NCBI GenBank assembly: GCA_964650975.1
Contig: CAZYWA010000005.1
Location: 1 to 44,425 of the forward strand
Length of the DNA: 44,425 nucleotides
Reading direction: 5' to 3'
Source: CAZYWA01 sp964650975 [NCBI: uncultured bacterium]
Lineage (GTDB): Bacteria; JADJOY01
Shown: piece by piece, positions 16,732 through 25,380 of the stretch
Layout of the letters: every line of letters starts with the position of its first letter
Position numbering within the stretch: the stretch's first letter is position 1
Translations under genes and position numbers: made by a program
Notes under the pieces: model-generated
What the model was told of the DNA's origin: nothing
The model's database searches: none
What the model saw: the letters and a program-made list of their open reading frames with translations, nothing else

Positions 16732-17294
16732 GCGATCCGCGGGACCTGCGCATCGCGTTCTCGGGCTCCGCCGGCACCGGCAAGACCACGCTCGCCCAGG
16801 CGCTCGCCTCGAAGCTCGGACTGCCCTACATCCCGGAAGGAATGCGCGCCCGGCTCGAGATGGGCCTCGAGCTGCACACGCTCACCGCCGAGGCGCTTCA
16901 GGAGCTGCTGCTCGAGCTCTGGGCCGAGCAGAAGGCGCTCGAGGATCAGGCGCAGCGAGACGCGGGCGGCTTCGTGGCCGATCGCTCGCCGGTCGATTTC
17001 TTCGCGTTCTGGCTTCTCTACCGGTGCGGCCCGCGTGCTCGCACCGATGCGTTCCACCGCGAGGCCCGCGAGCGCACGGCGCGGCTTCACCGCATCGTGC
17101 TCTTGCCGTGGGGAGCCATTCCGCTGGTGGCCGACGGCGTCCGCACGCCGGATCCGTGGCGCCAGCGCCACTACCAGGCGCTGCTCGAAGGTTTGCTGCT
17201 GCGCGAGGTCCGCGCCGAGCGGATGCTGTGGATCGACGGTGAGCAGACCGTCGAAGCGCGCCTCGACCGGGTGCTCGCGGGACTCGCCGGCTGA
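16728..17294 (+). CDS. P-loop NTPase/kinase-like protein (NadR-type AAA)
   Basis: The 188-residue protein has a Walker A motif GSAGTGKTT at 13-21, a DRSPVDFFAF segment at about 85 in the place of the second substrate-binding motif of nucleoside/NadR-like kinases, and a C-terminal IDGEQTVEARL typical of thymidylate/NadR-like kinases. It probably phosphorylates a small substrate, which cannot be named. The start is the ATG overlapping the phosphatase stop. A GTG at 16710 would add six residues. A kinase next to a phosphatase hints at a common small-molecule substrate. The next gene is convergent. Confidence 0.8.
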   Translation: MSDPRDLRIAFSGSAGTGKTTLAQALASKLGLPYIPEGMRARLEMGLELHTLTAEALQELLLELWAEQKALEDQAQRDAGGFVADRSPVDFFAFWLLYRCGPRARTDAFHREARERTARLHRIVLLPWGAIPLVADGVRTPDPWRQRHYQALLEGLLLREVRAERMLWIDGEQTVEARLDRVLAGLAG

Positions 17295-17367
17295 GTCGGC
17301 TACCGCCGGACCCCTAGCCCTGCGTGTCGGCGGCTCCGCGGCGATCGTACGCAGAGATTTCGCGCGA

Positions 17368-19023
17368 TCACTTCGCGTTCGGCTCGCCTCGTGCCGCGAG
17401 GCGTGCGCGCAGCACCGGAGCCACGTTCTCGAGCACCCGCCGCGCGAGCACTTCGTTCCCGTCCTCACCGACGTGGCACCAGTCGATGTACACGTCCTTC
17501 GACTCGTCGGCGAAGGTGTCGCCGAGGTCGACGATCTGGTTACCGATCGCGGCGCGCGCTCCCACGTAGATGTCCTTCAAGTCGTCGCCGAAGGCGGCCG
17601 CGTGGTCCTGCTCCTCGGCGGTCTTCTGGCGCTTGGTGAACACGGTCGGCTGCCAGAAGGACATCACGCCGAAGCCGTATTCGTGACCGATGCGCTCGGC
17701 GAACGCGGCGTCCTCGCGATGGCGGCGCGCGACGGTCGCCGCGACCTTCTCGACCGTGACGTCCTTGGGCCATTCGAGCTTGAAGCGCGGTGCCGGCGCC
17801 GTGCCGCGGCTCGCGACGATCTTCATCAGCAAGTGGACGCCGCTGGTGTCGATCAACGCGCTCGCGAGGTCGTGGCGATCGAGGAATCGCGCCTGCCACT
17901 TGGGCAGGTTCTGGTGGATCCGCTCACGCTCGCCGTCCTGCGGCGTCTGGAAATGGGTGAACACGTCGTTGGCGCCGTCGTAGAAGATCGCCAGATCCGG
18001 CGTCTTTCCGTCGGCCACTCGCTCGTCGAGGCGCAGCACTTCTTGCCACTGGACGTAGCCGTCCTCGCCGAGGTTGGTGACGTGCACGGGGAATCCGGCG
18101 GCGCTGGCCACGCGCGCGAACGCGGAGGGCAGGGTGCCCCGATCGCGGCTGCCGACTCCCCACACCGTCGAGCCGCCGAAGAAGTAGACCTCGAGTGGCT
18201 TGACGCCGTCCGGTGGCGCGACGTTCGTGGTCTCGCGGATTCCGTCCACGACGTGGATCAGCTCCGACGTGTTCGGCGAAACCGGAAAGTCCTTGCGTTG
18301 CCAGCCGAGAAACGGCCGGTAGCGCGCGCTCGCGGCCGCGAGCTCACGGAAATATTCCGGCGCCCACGTTTCCGTGGCGTAGACCTTCGAATTGGCGCGC
18401 GCGTCGAGCGGCGCCCGATCCGCCCAGCCGGCGGCACGAATGCCCGCGCCGATCAGGCTGTTGATCAGCAGCAGCCACAGCACGGTCGTCACCAGCCGGA
18501 TGAGGATGGGACTCTTGCCGCTCCGCGGCGCGGCGGCGTAGGTCTCGTCGCTGAACTGGTGGAAGTAGCGAAACTTGGGCCGATCGTGCCCGGCCGCCAC
18601 CCAGTACGAGGTCTTGCGCTGGTCGAGCTCGGCGTCGAGCGGGTCGACGTGCTTGAGCCGCGACCAGATCGCGACCGGCGTGAATACCAGGAAGAAGACC
18701 GGCAGCAGCAGGATCCAGGTCAGGGCTTCGCCGACCCAGTAGCTGAATCGCCCGAAGAAGAGCTGGATCTTGGAGGCCGCCGCCGGCGACGCGCGGCTCA
18801 CCGCGAAGAGGCTCACTCCCACGACGCCCACCACCGCGGCGGGGACGAGCTTGCCGCGGTAGTAGAAGAGCGCCGCGATGGCGAGCGGGATCAGCAGCTC
18901 GAGCGCCACTCGCCACGGCGAATGCTTCGCGGGCCGCGGCGGAGCCGCGACGCTCTTCCACGCCCAGACGTTGGGATTCGCCATGAAACGGCGGAAGGTA
19001 ATGCCGTCGCCCGGGGCGAACAA
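17368..19023 (-). CDS. SxtJ-like membrane domain fused to SGNH hydrolase
   Basis: The 551-residue product begins with SxtJ-like sequence: two helices (about 38-76), a third (about 98-120) and then the hallmark RLKHVDPLDAEL followed by SYW at about 139-141. A fourth helix (about 174-196) leads to an extracytoplasmic SGNH/GDSL domain with block I GGST at 283-286, a central IFYDGANDVF (GxND-like), and the catalytic pair DWCH near 513-516. All catalytic blocks seem present. SGNH hydrolases of this type remove or transfer acyl groups on sugars. SxtJ and DUF5989 proteins typically accompany carbamoyltransferases; here SxtJ is fused to the hydrolase and separated by three genes from the carbamoyltransferase. 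The start is uncertain: TTG at 19023 or ATG at 18984. Confidence 0.82.
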   Translation of the reverse strand: MFAPGDGITFRRFMANPNVWAWKSVAAPPRPAKHSPWRVALELLIPLAIAALFYYRGKLVPAAVVGVVGVSLFAVSRASPAAASKIQLFFGRFSYWVGEALTWILLLPVFFLVFTPVAIWSRLKHVDPLDAELDQRKTSYWVAAGHDRPKFRYFHQFSDETYAAAPRSGKSPILIRLVTTVLWLLLINSLIGAGIRAAGWADRAPLDARANSKVYATETWAPEYFRELAAASARYRPFLGWQRKDFPVSPNTSELIHVVDGIRETTNVAPPDGVKPLEVYFFGGSTVWGVGSRDRGTLPSAFARVASAAGFPVHVTNLGEDGYVQWQEVLRLDERVADGKTPDLAIFYDGANDVFTHFQTPQDGERERIHQNLPKWQARFLDRHDLASALIDTSGVHLLMKIVASRGTAPAPRFKLEWPKDVTVEKVAATVARRHREDAAFAERIGHEYGFGVMSFWQPTVFTKRQKTAEEQDHAAAFGDDLKDIYVGARAAIGNQIVDLGDTFADESKDVYIDWCHVGEDGNEVLARRVLENVAPVLRARLAARGEPNAK

Positions 19024-19037
19024 GCTTCCGCGTGCGC

Positions 19038-21014
19038 TCAGGAGCGTGGCGTCAGGCGGGCCGCGCGCTCGTCGGAGACGCCGTACGCGCGGTTCACCAG
19101 GGCGTCGATCTCTGCGATCATCCGGCGGCGCGCCTCGCCGGTGGGCACCGCGCGCTCGAGCCCGAGCAGCGATCGCACCCGCGCGCCGATCTCGCGGCGG
19201 GTTCGCTCGTCGGGAGGAGCGATCACCGGCAAGCCGCCGAGGACCGGATCGTCGAGGTGCACGGTGAGCGTCGCGTGACTGATGAGCAGATCGCGGAAGT
19301 AGGCGTCGATCACCCGCGAGTTGAGCACCGCGATCAGGTAGAACGGGTCGATGCGCTCGTCGGTGGGCGTGAGCACGTTCACGGTGTCGAGAGGCAGCAC
19401 GCCGCTCGGCAGCAGCGTGGCCTCGATGACGTTGGACACGTTCTGGATGGCGACCGCCGGTGCCTCGAGCGCCCGCCCATCGGCGTCGTGCGCGGTGACG
19501 CGCGGCAGCGTCGCGAGGTCGATCGGAACGTAGGGCGTGAGGTCGCGTCCCTGCACCACCGGGACGCCGCCCGCGATCAGCTCCTTGATGAGCCGCGCGC
19601 GTCGCTTGCTGAGATTGTGGCCGCGCTCGTTCCGCACCACCGAGCGTAGCGGCACCCCGCGCTTCTCGACGGCCGAGTAAAACGCCACGTCGTCCTCGGC
19701 GACGTGAAGCGGCAGCGTGTCGCGGCCCAGCAGGAACGTCCGCGGGACGCGCGCCACGCGCACCGGGAGTCCGCCGCGCGCTTGGTAAAGCTCGACGCGC
19801 TTGCCGGCGCGACCCGACGTGCCGGTGACGATCATGGTGTTGAAGGCGATCCCCGGGAACGCGTTGCCGAGATCGGCGAGTGTGGTGATCGAGAGCCGCT
19901 CGCTCAGCATGGTGCGCGCCGCTCGGTAGGCACCCGAGCGACTGAACGAGTGCGGCATCACGAAGCCCAGCTGCCCGCGCGGCGCCAGCACCTCGAGAGC
20001 GCGCTCCAGGAAGAGCGCCGCGGTGTCGGTGCGACCGCGCGCGAGCCGGTAACGCGCCCGGAGCCAGCGCTTCTCGTCGACGCTCAGTTGCGCGCCGTAC
20101 GGCGGATTCCCGACGATCACGTGGAAGGGTGAGTGTCCGGCGATGAGCCCGCCGCCCTCGTCGAGGCGCAGCGGCGCGTCGCGACCCTTCTCGCCGAGCG
20201 GCAGCTCGAGGCTCTGCGGCTCGGTGGCGGGCGCCTCGACCGCGTCCCAGAGCGCGTTTTCCTGCGCGATCCGGTGGATCGGCGGCTCGCCGCCGTCACG
20301 GAACGAGTCGATCGAGTGGACCAGCAGGCGAATGCGAGTCACCACCACGGCCACGGGATCGCGGTCGACGGCGAACAGATTGCGCTCGAGCGCCAGGCGT
20401 CGGGCCTGGCGAGGCTCGGCGCCGTTCGCCACCCACGCGTCGGCCAAGCGCTCGAGCAGCGGCACCGCGAAGTCACCCGAGCCGCACGCGGGCTCGAGCA
20501 CCTTGAGCTCGCCGATGGGATGAACCTCGAGGGCCTGCGACAGCGTGTGATCGAGCACGTGATCGACGAAAGCGCGCGGCGTGTAGAACTTTCCCAGCGC
20601 CTTCCGCTCGTGCTCGACGCCGAAATCCTGGATCAGCTCGTCGAGGCCGCGCGCGCCCCATTCGATCCACGGGATCTGCTCGATCAGCCGCTCGAGCTCG
20701 GCTCGCTCGGCGCTGCCGCTCGCGAACGGCGCCGGCGCAGATCCGCCCAGAAACGAGGCCACTCCCAGGATCTCGGCGCCACGCCGCGCAACCCGCTCGA
20801 GGCCGACCGCGCGCAGGAATCCGGCCAGCAGGGCCTCGAGCAGCGCCACGTCGACGCGCGCTCGCCACCGCGAGGCACTGGTGGCGGCGCGCTTCGCGGG
20901 CCCACGCGCGGCAGCGGCGCCCCGCAGCCTCGCCAGCTCGTGCTCGACCCGGTCCAGATCTCGGGCGTGATACGGCCCCCGGTCGAGTTGCGGCGAAGGC
21001 GAGCGTTTCGGCAT
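19038..21014 (-). CDS. Orphan N6-adenine DNA methyltransferase (Eco57I/TaqI type)
   Basis: The 658-residue enzyme methylates adenine using S-adenosylmethionine. GKFYTP at 141-146 precedes motif I (LEPACGSGDF at 173-182), and the catalytic NPPY is at 303-306. The C-terminal 250 residues, with VQGRDLTPY and PVIAPPDERTRREI, look like a TaqI-type specificity domain. The N-terminal 130 residues show no PD-(D/E)xK nuclease motif, and no nuclease gene is next to it, so it looks like a solitary methylase. A 68-residue upstream extension (to 21218) crosses the divergent gene and is not used. It starts 79 bp from the divergent membrane-protein gene. Confidence 0.85.
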   Translation of the reverse strand: MPKRSPSPQLDRGPYHARDLDRVEHELARLRGAAAARGPAKRAATSASRWRARVDVALLEALLAGFLRAVGLERVARRGAEILGVASFLGGSAPAPFASGSAERAELERLIEQIPWIEWGARGLDELIQDFGVEHERKALGKFYTPRAFVDHVLDHTLSQALEVHPIGELKVLEPACGSGDFAVPLLERLADAWVANGAEPRQARRLALERNLFAVDRDPVAVVVTRIRLLVHSIDSFRDGGEPPIHRIAQENALWDAVEAPATEPQSLELPLGEKGRDAPLRLDEGGGLIAGHSPFHVIVGNPPYGAQLSVDEKRWLRARYRLARGRTDTAALFLERALEVLAPRGQLGFVMPHSFSRSGAYRAARTMLSERLSITTLADLGNAFPGIAFNTMIVTGTSGRAGKRVELYQARGGLPVRVARVPRTFLLGRDTLPLHVAEDDVAFYSAVEKRGVPLRSVVRNERGHNLSKRRARLIKELIAGGVPVVQGRDLTPYVPIDLATLPRVTAHDADGRALEAPAVAIQNVSNVIEATLLPSGVLPLDTVNVLTPTDERIDPFYLIAVLNSRVIDAYFRDLLISHATLTVHLDDPVLGGLPVIAPPDERTRREIGARVRSLLGLERAVPTGEARRRMIAEIDALVNRAYGVSDERAARLTPRS

Positions 21015-21093
21015 GCGGCGGCCCGGCGAGGGGCGACATCGTATCTCGTGACCTCGCTTGTAAGCGGAAATCCGCTCTGCTAACAGGGAATCG

Positions 21094-22410
21094 ATGAGGA
21101 CCGAGCGCATCCGACGACGCCGGGTCGCGATCGCCTGGCTCGCCATGTGCGTGGCGCTCGTCACGCTCGGCGGGCCGCGCCTCGCGCGCGGCGGACAGAG
21201 TGCTGCCGACCGCGTCAAGGCGCTCGAGGGTACCGTCGCGCAGCGCCGTCAGGCGGCCCAGGCGCTGGAGCACGAGAACGCCGAGATCCAGGCGAACATC
21301 GACGCGCACCCGCTCGACACCGGCGGCGGCTTCTCGTCGCGCCAGCAGATACACATCAATCAGCGCACCATCGACGCTTACCACGCCGAGATCGAAAGCC
21401 TGGAGCGCCAGCTGGTGTCCGCGCGCGAGGCCGCGGCGGCGGAAGCGGCGGCTCCCAGGCCGAGCCGCGCCGCGGCCGCATCCAGGCCCGACTCGGTGAA
21501 GCCCGGCGGCGGTGGTGCGTCTCCCAGCGCGGGGTCCGGGACGGCGGAGGCTTCGCCTCCTCCTCGCCTCACCGAGCCGCCGATCGCGCGCGTGACCGGG
21601 CTCGGCAGCGGGCTCGACACGGCGCAGGTCCACGAGCTGATGCGGACCTGGGCGCACGGCGAGACCGGCGTGCCGGGCGTTTCGAGCGCCCTCGGTCTGA
21701 TCGAGTCGCCGCTGGCGGTGGTGATGTCGGGCCTCGACTGGTCGCTCGACTGGCGGGAGCTGAGCGCCGGTGCCGGGCTCGGCGCGCTGGTGGGCGCCTT
21801 GCTGCCGATCGGGATCACCGCGCTGCTCAAGCGGTTCTTCCCGCAGCGCGCGCCGCTGATCGGGACCTTGAGCCGCAAATGGACCACCGTCAGCGCCGTC
21901 TCCGGCTCGCCCTCGAAGCAGTGGGTCGAGCTGAGCGAACGATCGGAACAGCCCGTGCGATGGGCCGCGACCGCCGCGGCGCTGGTGGCCGCCGCGGTCC
22001 TGGCGCAGGCGGTCGCTTCGTGGTTCGGCTTCGGCGCTGGGCTCGGCACCCGGCGACCGTGGGGCGAGGTCGTGCTGCTCGCGGTCGCGGTGCTGCTGGC
22101 CATCGCCGCGGCGGGGGTGTTTCGGAAGCGCTCGTATCTGGTGGCGCTGGGGCTCTTGAGCGTCAGCCTCGCGGCGCTGGCGGTTCCGGTGGCGCGGGCG
22201 CTGACACCGTTCGGTGGACGCGGCAGCGTCGCCTGGACGGCGCTGCTGGCGATCGCGACCTGCCTGCAAGTGCCCGCGATTCGCTACTTGTGGCAGCTCG
22301 CGAGTCCTCGCGCCGTGAGTGCGGCGCCGCGCCAGGTGGCCGGGTTCTCGGCCGCCTGGGGACTCCTCGTCGGCTTCGCGTGCGCTGTCTTCGCGCTGCT
22401 CGACGTGTGA
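21094..22410 (+). CDS. Exported coiled-coil and multi-helix membrane protein, unknown
   Basis: The 438-residue product has a signal peptide (about 10-33), a coiled coil rich in Glu/Gln/Ala (about 38-115) with ALEHENAEIQANI, and a Pro/Ser/Ala linker (115-165). A C-terminal membrane part has about six helices (GAGLGALVGALLPIGI, AALVAAAVLAQAVASWF, VVLLAVAVLLAIAAAG, LVALGLLSVSLAALAV and two more). I recognise no family. The layout resembles mechanosensitive or envelope-spanning adaptor proteins, but that is only a shape comparison. It ends about 30 bp before a dispersed palindrome. Confidence 0.75.
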   Translation: MRTERIRRRRVAIAWLAMCVALVTLGGPRLARGGQSAADRVKALEGTVAQRRQAAQALEHENAEIQANIDAHPLDTGGGFSSRQQIHINQRTIDAYHAEIESLERQLVSAREAAAAEAAAPRPSRAAAASRPDSVKPGGGGASPSAGSGTAEASPPPRLTEPPIARVTGLGSGLDTAQVHELMRTWAHGETGVPGVSSALGLIESPLAVVMSGLDWSLDWRELSAGAGLGALVGALLPIGITALLKRFFPQRAPLIGTLSRKWTTVSAVSGSPSKQWVELSERSEQPVRWAATAAALVAAAVLAQAVASWFGFGAGLGTRRPWGEVVLLAVAVLLAIAAAGVFRKRSYLVALGLLSVSLAALAVPVARALTPFGGRGSVAWTALLAIATCLQVPAIRYLWQLASPRAVSAAPRQVAGFSAAWGLLVGFACAVFALLDV

Positions 22411-22440
22411 GCGGGAACCTCCCGCCCGCACTCGAGGGCT

Positions 22441-22508
22441 GCCACCGAGAGACCGGTGGGCCTCCAGCCGGAATTCCCCATTTGGAGCGCGCGCGGTCCC
22501 TCGCGCGG
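22441..22508. repeat. Dispersed palindrome, type B, paired hairpins
   Basis: First hairpin: arms CCACC/GGTGG around GAGAGACC (22442-22459). Second hairpin: arms of alternating GC around GGTCCCTC (22490-22507). They are joined by a linker with CCTCCAGCCG and TTTGGAG. It lies between the convergent genes ending at 22410 and 22551. The same unit, with different arms, is at 28699. Confidence 0.8.
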
Positions 22509-22550
22509 GAGACGGCGGTAATCGGGAAATGGACCGTGCTGCGATCGACG

Positions 22551-23315
22551 TCAGCCGGCGGTGATGCCGCCGTCGATCGCGAGCGCCGCGCCGGTGATGT
22601 AGGACGCGGCGGGCGACGCGAGATACACGACCAGGCTCGCGATCTCGCTCGGCTCGGCGATGCGCTTCACGGCGCTGCGCGCCAGCACGCGCTCCAGGTG
22701 ATCCGGGATGCGCTCCGGCTGGACGCCCATCGGCGTGTCGACGTAGCCCGGGCACACCGCGTTGGCCGTGATGCCGCGGGTTCCCCACTCGAGCGCCACG
22801 GTCTTGGTGAAGCCGATCACCGCGTGCTTGCTCGCGACGTAAGCCGCCGAGAGCGGCGCCCCCACCAGGCCGTGCGCCGAGGCGATGTTGATGATGCGGC
22901 CGAAGCCGCGCTCGGACATCTCGGGGAGCACCCGGCGGGTGAGCAGGAACGTGCCCTTCAAGTTCACGTCGAGCACCGTGTCCCAGTCGCGCTCGTCGAT
23001 CGCGTCGACCCGGAGCATGGGTCCCGCGACGCCCGCGTCGTTGACCAGGATGTCGATGCGGCCGAAGCGCTCGAGCACGCTCGCGACCGTGGTCGCGACC
23101 ATCGCCGAGCGGGTCACGTCGCAGAAGAGCGGCATGGCCTCACCGCCCTCGCGACGGATCTCGGCCGCGGTGCGCTCGCCGCCCTTCAGGTTGCGGTCGA
23201 GGATCGCGACCCGCGCGCCCTCGCGAGCCAGTGCCTGCGCGATCGAGCGCCCGATGCCGCTCGCCGCGCCGGTGACGATCGCCACCCGACCCTGGATTCC
23301 CTCGCGTGTCGGCAT
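22551..23315 (-). CDS. SDR family NAD(P)-dependent oxidoreductase (3-hydroxybutyrate dehydrogenase-like)
   Basis: The 254-residue classical short-chain dehydrogenase has the nucleotide-binding TGAASGIG at 15-22, NDAG at 92-95 (the family usually has NNAG), an N118 in DVNLK and the catalytic S146, Y159 and K163. The acid ILD at 38-40 suggests preference for NAD(H) over NADP(H). The segment IASAHGLVGAPLSAAYVASK and then NAVCPGYVDTP is very close to 3-hydroxybutyrate dehydrogenases, which would link it to ketone body or polyhydroxybutyrate turnover. No polymer genes are nearby, so this is a family-level call. It is divergent from the macro-domain-like gene (85 bp apart). Confidence 0.88.
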   Translation of the reverse strand: MPTREGIQGRVAIVTGAASGIGRSIAQALAREGARVAILDRNLKGGERTAAEIRREGGEAMPLFCDVTRSAMVATTVASVLERFGRIDILVNDAGVAGPMLRVDAIDERDWDTVLDVNLKGTFLLTRRVLPEMSERGFGRIINIASAHGLVGAPLSAAYVASKHAVIGFTKTVALEWGTRGITANAVCPGYVDTPMGVQPERIPDHLERVLARSAVKRIAEPSEIASLVVYLASPAASYITGAALAIDGGITAG

Positions 23316-23400
23316 CTTCCCTCGGGCGGCGGAGGGTAGATGTGCCTCCGAGTTGTTCCAACCGAGGGCGGGCGAGCGTAGGTTGGGGCGGGAGAGCGGG

Positions 23401-23931
23401 ATGGCGATCTATTTTCCTCGGGGGTTCAATTCAGGGGAGCCGGTTCGCGTGGTGGGCGGGATCACCGTCGTGCGCGGCAAGCTCGCCAAACAGCACGTGG
23501 ACCTCGTGGTGATCGGCGCCGAGCGAGGGCTGCTCGGTGGGCCCAAGGGCAAAGGCGCAGCGGCGGCGAGGGCGGTGTTGCGGGCGGCGGGAGATGGCGC
23601 CGCCAGAGCGCTGAGCGAACGTCCGCGGGCTCCGGGTTCGCTGCATCTGCTGCCGGCGGGAAAGCTCGGCTGCCGGATGCTCGGTTTCTTCGAGCGGCCG
23701 GGGACGGATCCGAGCACCGAGTCGGCCGCGAGCTGCATCCGGCGAATCGCGGAAGTGGCCGCTCGGAACGGCGCCAAGGAAGTCGCGATCGGCCCGTTCG
23801 GCGCGGATCCCGAAGCGGCGGTGGAACTCGCCCGCGTGCTGCGCGATCGGCACGGTGCCGCCCGCCCCGACGAGCCGCGCTGGGTCCTGGTGGTCTCGAG
23901 TCGGTCCCAGTTCGAAGCGGCAACCCGCTGA
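23401..23931 (+). CDS. Macro-domain-like protein, divergent
   Basis: The 176-residue product starts at the ATG behind GGGAGAGCGGG. Its order of motifs resembles a macro (ADP-ribose-binding) domain: VDLVVIGAERGLLGGPKGKGAAAARAV in place of VDAIVNAAN and GGGVDGAI, then LHLLPAGKLGC in place of the strand that usually reads xxTpgGkLpc, and a helix/strand pair SCIRRIAEVAARNGAKEVAIGPFG. The NAAN asparagines are missing, so ADP-ribose hydrolysis may be lost. Alternatively it could be a peptidase M17 N-terminal-like domain, which shares the fold. The C-terminal part runs to VLVVSSRSQFEA. The longer upstream frame overlaps the divergent SDR gene and is not used. Confidence 0.6.
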   Translation: MAIYFPRGFNSGEPVRVVGGITVVRGKLAKQHVDLVVIGAERGLLGGPKGKGAAAARAVLRAAGDGAARALSERPRAPGSLHLLPAGKLGCRMLGFFERPGTDPSTESAASCIRRIAEVAARNGAKEVAIGPFGADPEAAVELARVLRDRHGAARPDEPRWVLVVSSRSQFEAATR

Positions 23932-24048
23932 TGTTGCCTCGGGGGCTGTCCCAGCCTCCCGCCCCGCAAAGAGCGCGGTTGTTACGGGGCCCCACCCCTG
24001 TCGGTTCGCTTCGCTCACCGGGCGAGCGTCGGTGCTCGGTCCTCGGAG

Positions 24049-24117
24049 GGCTGCGGTCCCTCGCAGCCGCAGGCGTCCTTCTTGGTTCAGACGCTGCGGA
24101 CGCGAGGGACCGCGTCC
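24049..24117. repeat. Dispersed palindrome, type A, paired hairpins
   Basis: First hairpin 24049-24068: arms GGCTGC/GCAGCC around GGTCCCTC. Second hairpin 24098-24117: arms GGACGC/GCGTCC around GAGGGACC. The whole unit is the reverse complement of the copy at 29325. It sits between convergent genes (stops at 23931 and 24221). Confidence 0.85.
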
Positions 24118-24220
24118 ATCCAAGCAACACGAGCTCGGCTTGGAGGAAGCACTCCGGGCTATGACGCGATTTTGTCTACATCTTCTGAGGGTCGCCGGGG
24201 CGGAACAGCCCCGGAAAGAC

Positions 24221-24826
24221 TCAGCGGATGGGTGCGCGGACCAGGCCGACGACCACTCCCTGGACCGCGAGCTGCGCGGTCACGATGGGCTGGTAGCGCG
24301 GGTTCGCGGGCTCGAGGCGGTGCTGCGCGCCGTCGCGGTAGTAGCGCTTGAGCGTGGCTTCGCCGTCCGGCAAGAGCGCGACCACGATCTGCCCGTTGCG
24401 TGGCGTGTTGCGCGGCTCGACGATCACGAAGTCGCCCTCGAGGATTCCGGCGTCGATCATCGAATCGCCGCGCACCTGAAGCGCGAACCGGCCAGTACCC
24501 TCGACCAGGCCGGGGATGTCGAGCGTGTCCTGGTGCTCGATCGCTTCGATGGGCCGGCCGGCGGCGATCCGGCCGGCGAGCGGCATCACGCCGGCCCGGT
24601 CCGGCTCGCCAGTGGCCGGGTCCATCACCTCGATCGAGCGGGCGAGCCCGCGGTCCCTGGTGATGGCACCTTTCTTCTCGAGCGCGCGTAAGAAGCCGTG
24701 CACACCGTTGGTGGAGCGGATGCCGAACCGATCGCCGATCTCTCGGACCGAGGGCGGCACTCCCTTCTCGCGGATCCGCAAGCGGATGTAGTCCAGGATT
24801 TCCTGCTGTCGATCGGTCAGGCTCAT
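24221..24826 (-). CDS. lexA: LexA SOS repressor
   Basis: The 201-residue product is full length. The N-terminal winged helix has PSVREIGDRFGIRS and the recognition helix NGVHGFLRALEKKG. The self-cleavage site is A84-G85 in PLAGRIAAG, with catalytic S122 in GDSMIDAG and K160 in ATLKRYY. It represses DNA-damage genes and is cleaved upon RecA activation. Its ATG overlaps the stop of the upstream zinc-ribbon gene (ATGA at 24823-24826); an 83-residue N-terminal extension of the frame lies inside that gene and is not used. Expression probably comes from the SOS-type promoter at 25391-25420. Confidence 0.96.
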   Translation of the reverse strand: MSLTDRQQEILDYIRLRIREKGVPPSVREIGDRFGIRSTNGVHGFLRALEKKGAITRDRGLARSIEVMDPATGEPDRAGVMPLAGRIAAGRPIEAIEHQDTLDIPGLVEGTGRFALQVRGDSMIDAGILEGDFVIVEPRNTPRNGQIVVALLPDGEATLKRYYRDGAQHRLEPANPRYQPIVTAQLAVQGVVVGLVRAPIR

Positions 24827-25380
24827 GCCGGGTCCCGGGGAAGCTCGGGCAGCGCCTCGGGCGAAGAGCCTTCGAGAGGCAGCCCCGGCAGCTCGACCTT
24901 GCGCTTCCCCCGATGCCAGAACCGCTGCGGCCGGCGCGTCTTGGTGACCGCACGCGCCGCGGCGCGCTCCACCTGCCCATCGACCACGAACTTCCGGCAC
25001 GAGAGGCACTTGCTCATCACGGTGCCGTCGGGGAAGCGCAGCACGAAGAGGTGCTTCTCGCCGCACTGCTCGCAAACGAACGGCCCGCCCGACGAGCGCC
25101 GTGCCGGCTTGGGGCGCGCCGCCACCGCCGCGACCGCCGCCACCCCGAGACCGGGCACTTCGAGCACCGGCGGCGCCGGCTCTTCCGGTGCGGGCTCACC
25201 GATGCCCGTGGCGGGATCGATGAGCCAACGCCGCCCATTGGCGAGGTTGCGGGTCACCAGGATGCGCCCCTGGACGCCGCGGGCGCGAACGCCCTCGACC
25301 TGCATCCCGAGGTGCTGGAGGTGGCCGTGCTTGGGGTGACCGCTGTTCCGGTGAGTGGCTGCCGAAGCGTTGGTGCTCAT
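24823..25380 (-). CDS. Zinc-ribbon protein of unknown function, first gene of the lexA transcript
   Basis: The 185-residue product has a His-rich N-terminus (HRNSGHPKHGHLQHLG), a central Pro/Ala linker and a CxxC...CxxC zinc ribbon (FVCEQCGEKH and MSKCLSCRKF) at about residues 102-130. The C-terminus is basic, then Pro-rich. I recognise no family. It overlaps lexA by ATGA and the preceding glycerophosphodiesterase gene by ATGA, so all three can be one transcript. Its start lies just 3-4 bases after the inferred transcription start of the SOS-type promoter, and no ribosome binding site is visible, so translation may be leaderless. If so, this gene and lexA are induced together by DNA damage. 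Confidence 0.75.
   Translation of the reverse strand: MSTNASAATHRNSGHPKHGHLQHLGMQVEGVRARGVQGRILVTRNLANGRRWLIDPATGIGEPAPEEPAPPVLEVPGLGVAAVAAVAARPKPARRSSGGPFVCEQCGEKHLFVLRFPDGTVMSKCLSCRKFVVDGQVERAAARAVTKTRRPQRFWHRGKRKVELPGLPLEGSSPEALPELPRDPA

Noticed and set aside
19038-21218. Complete BREX or restriction-modification island around the methylase
   Set aside because: No BREX genes (pglZ, brxL), no nuclease and no specificity subunit are in the neighbouring genes. The neighbours are a membrane protein and a glycan-related hydrolase.
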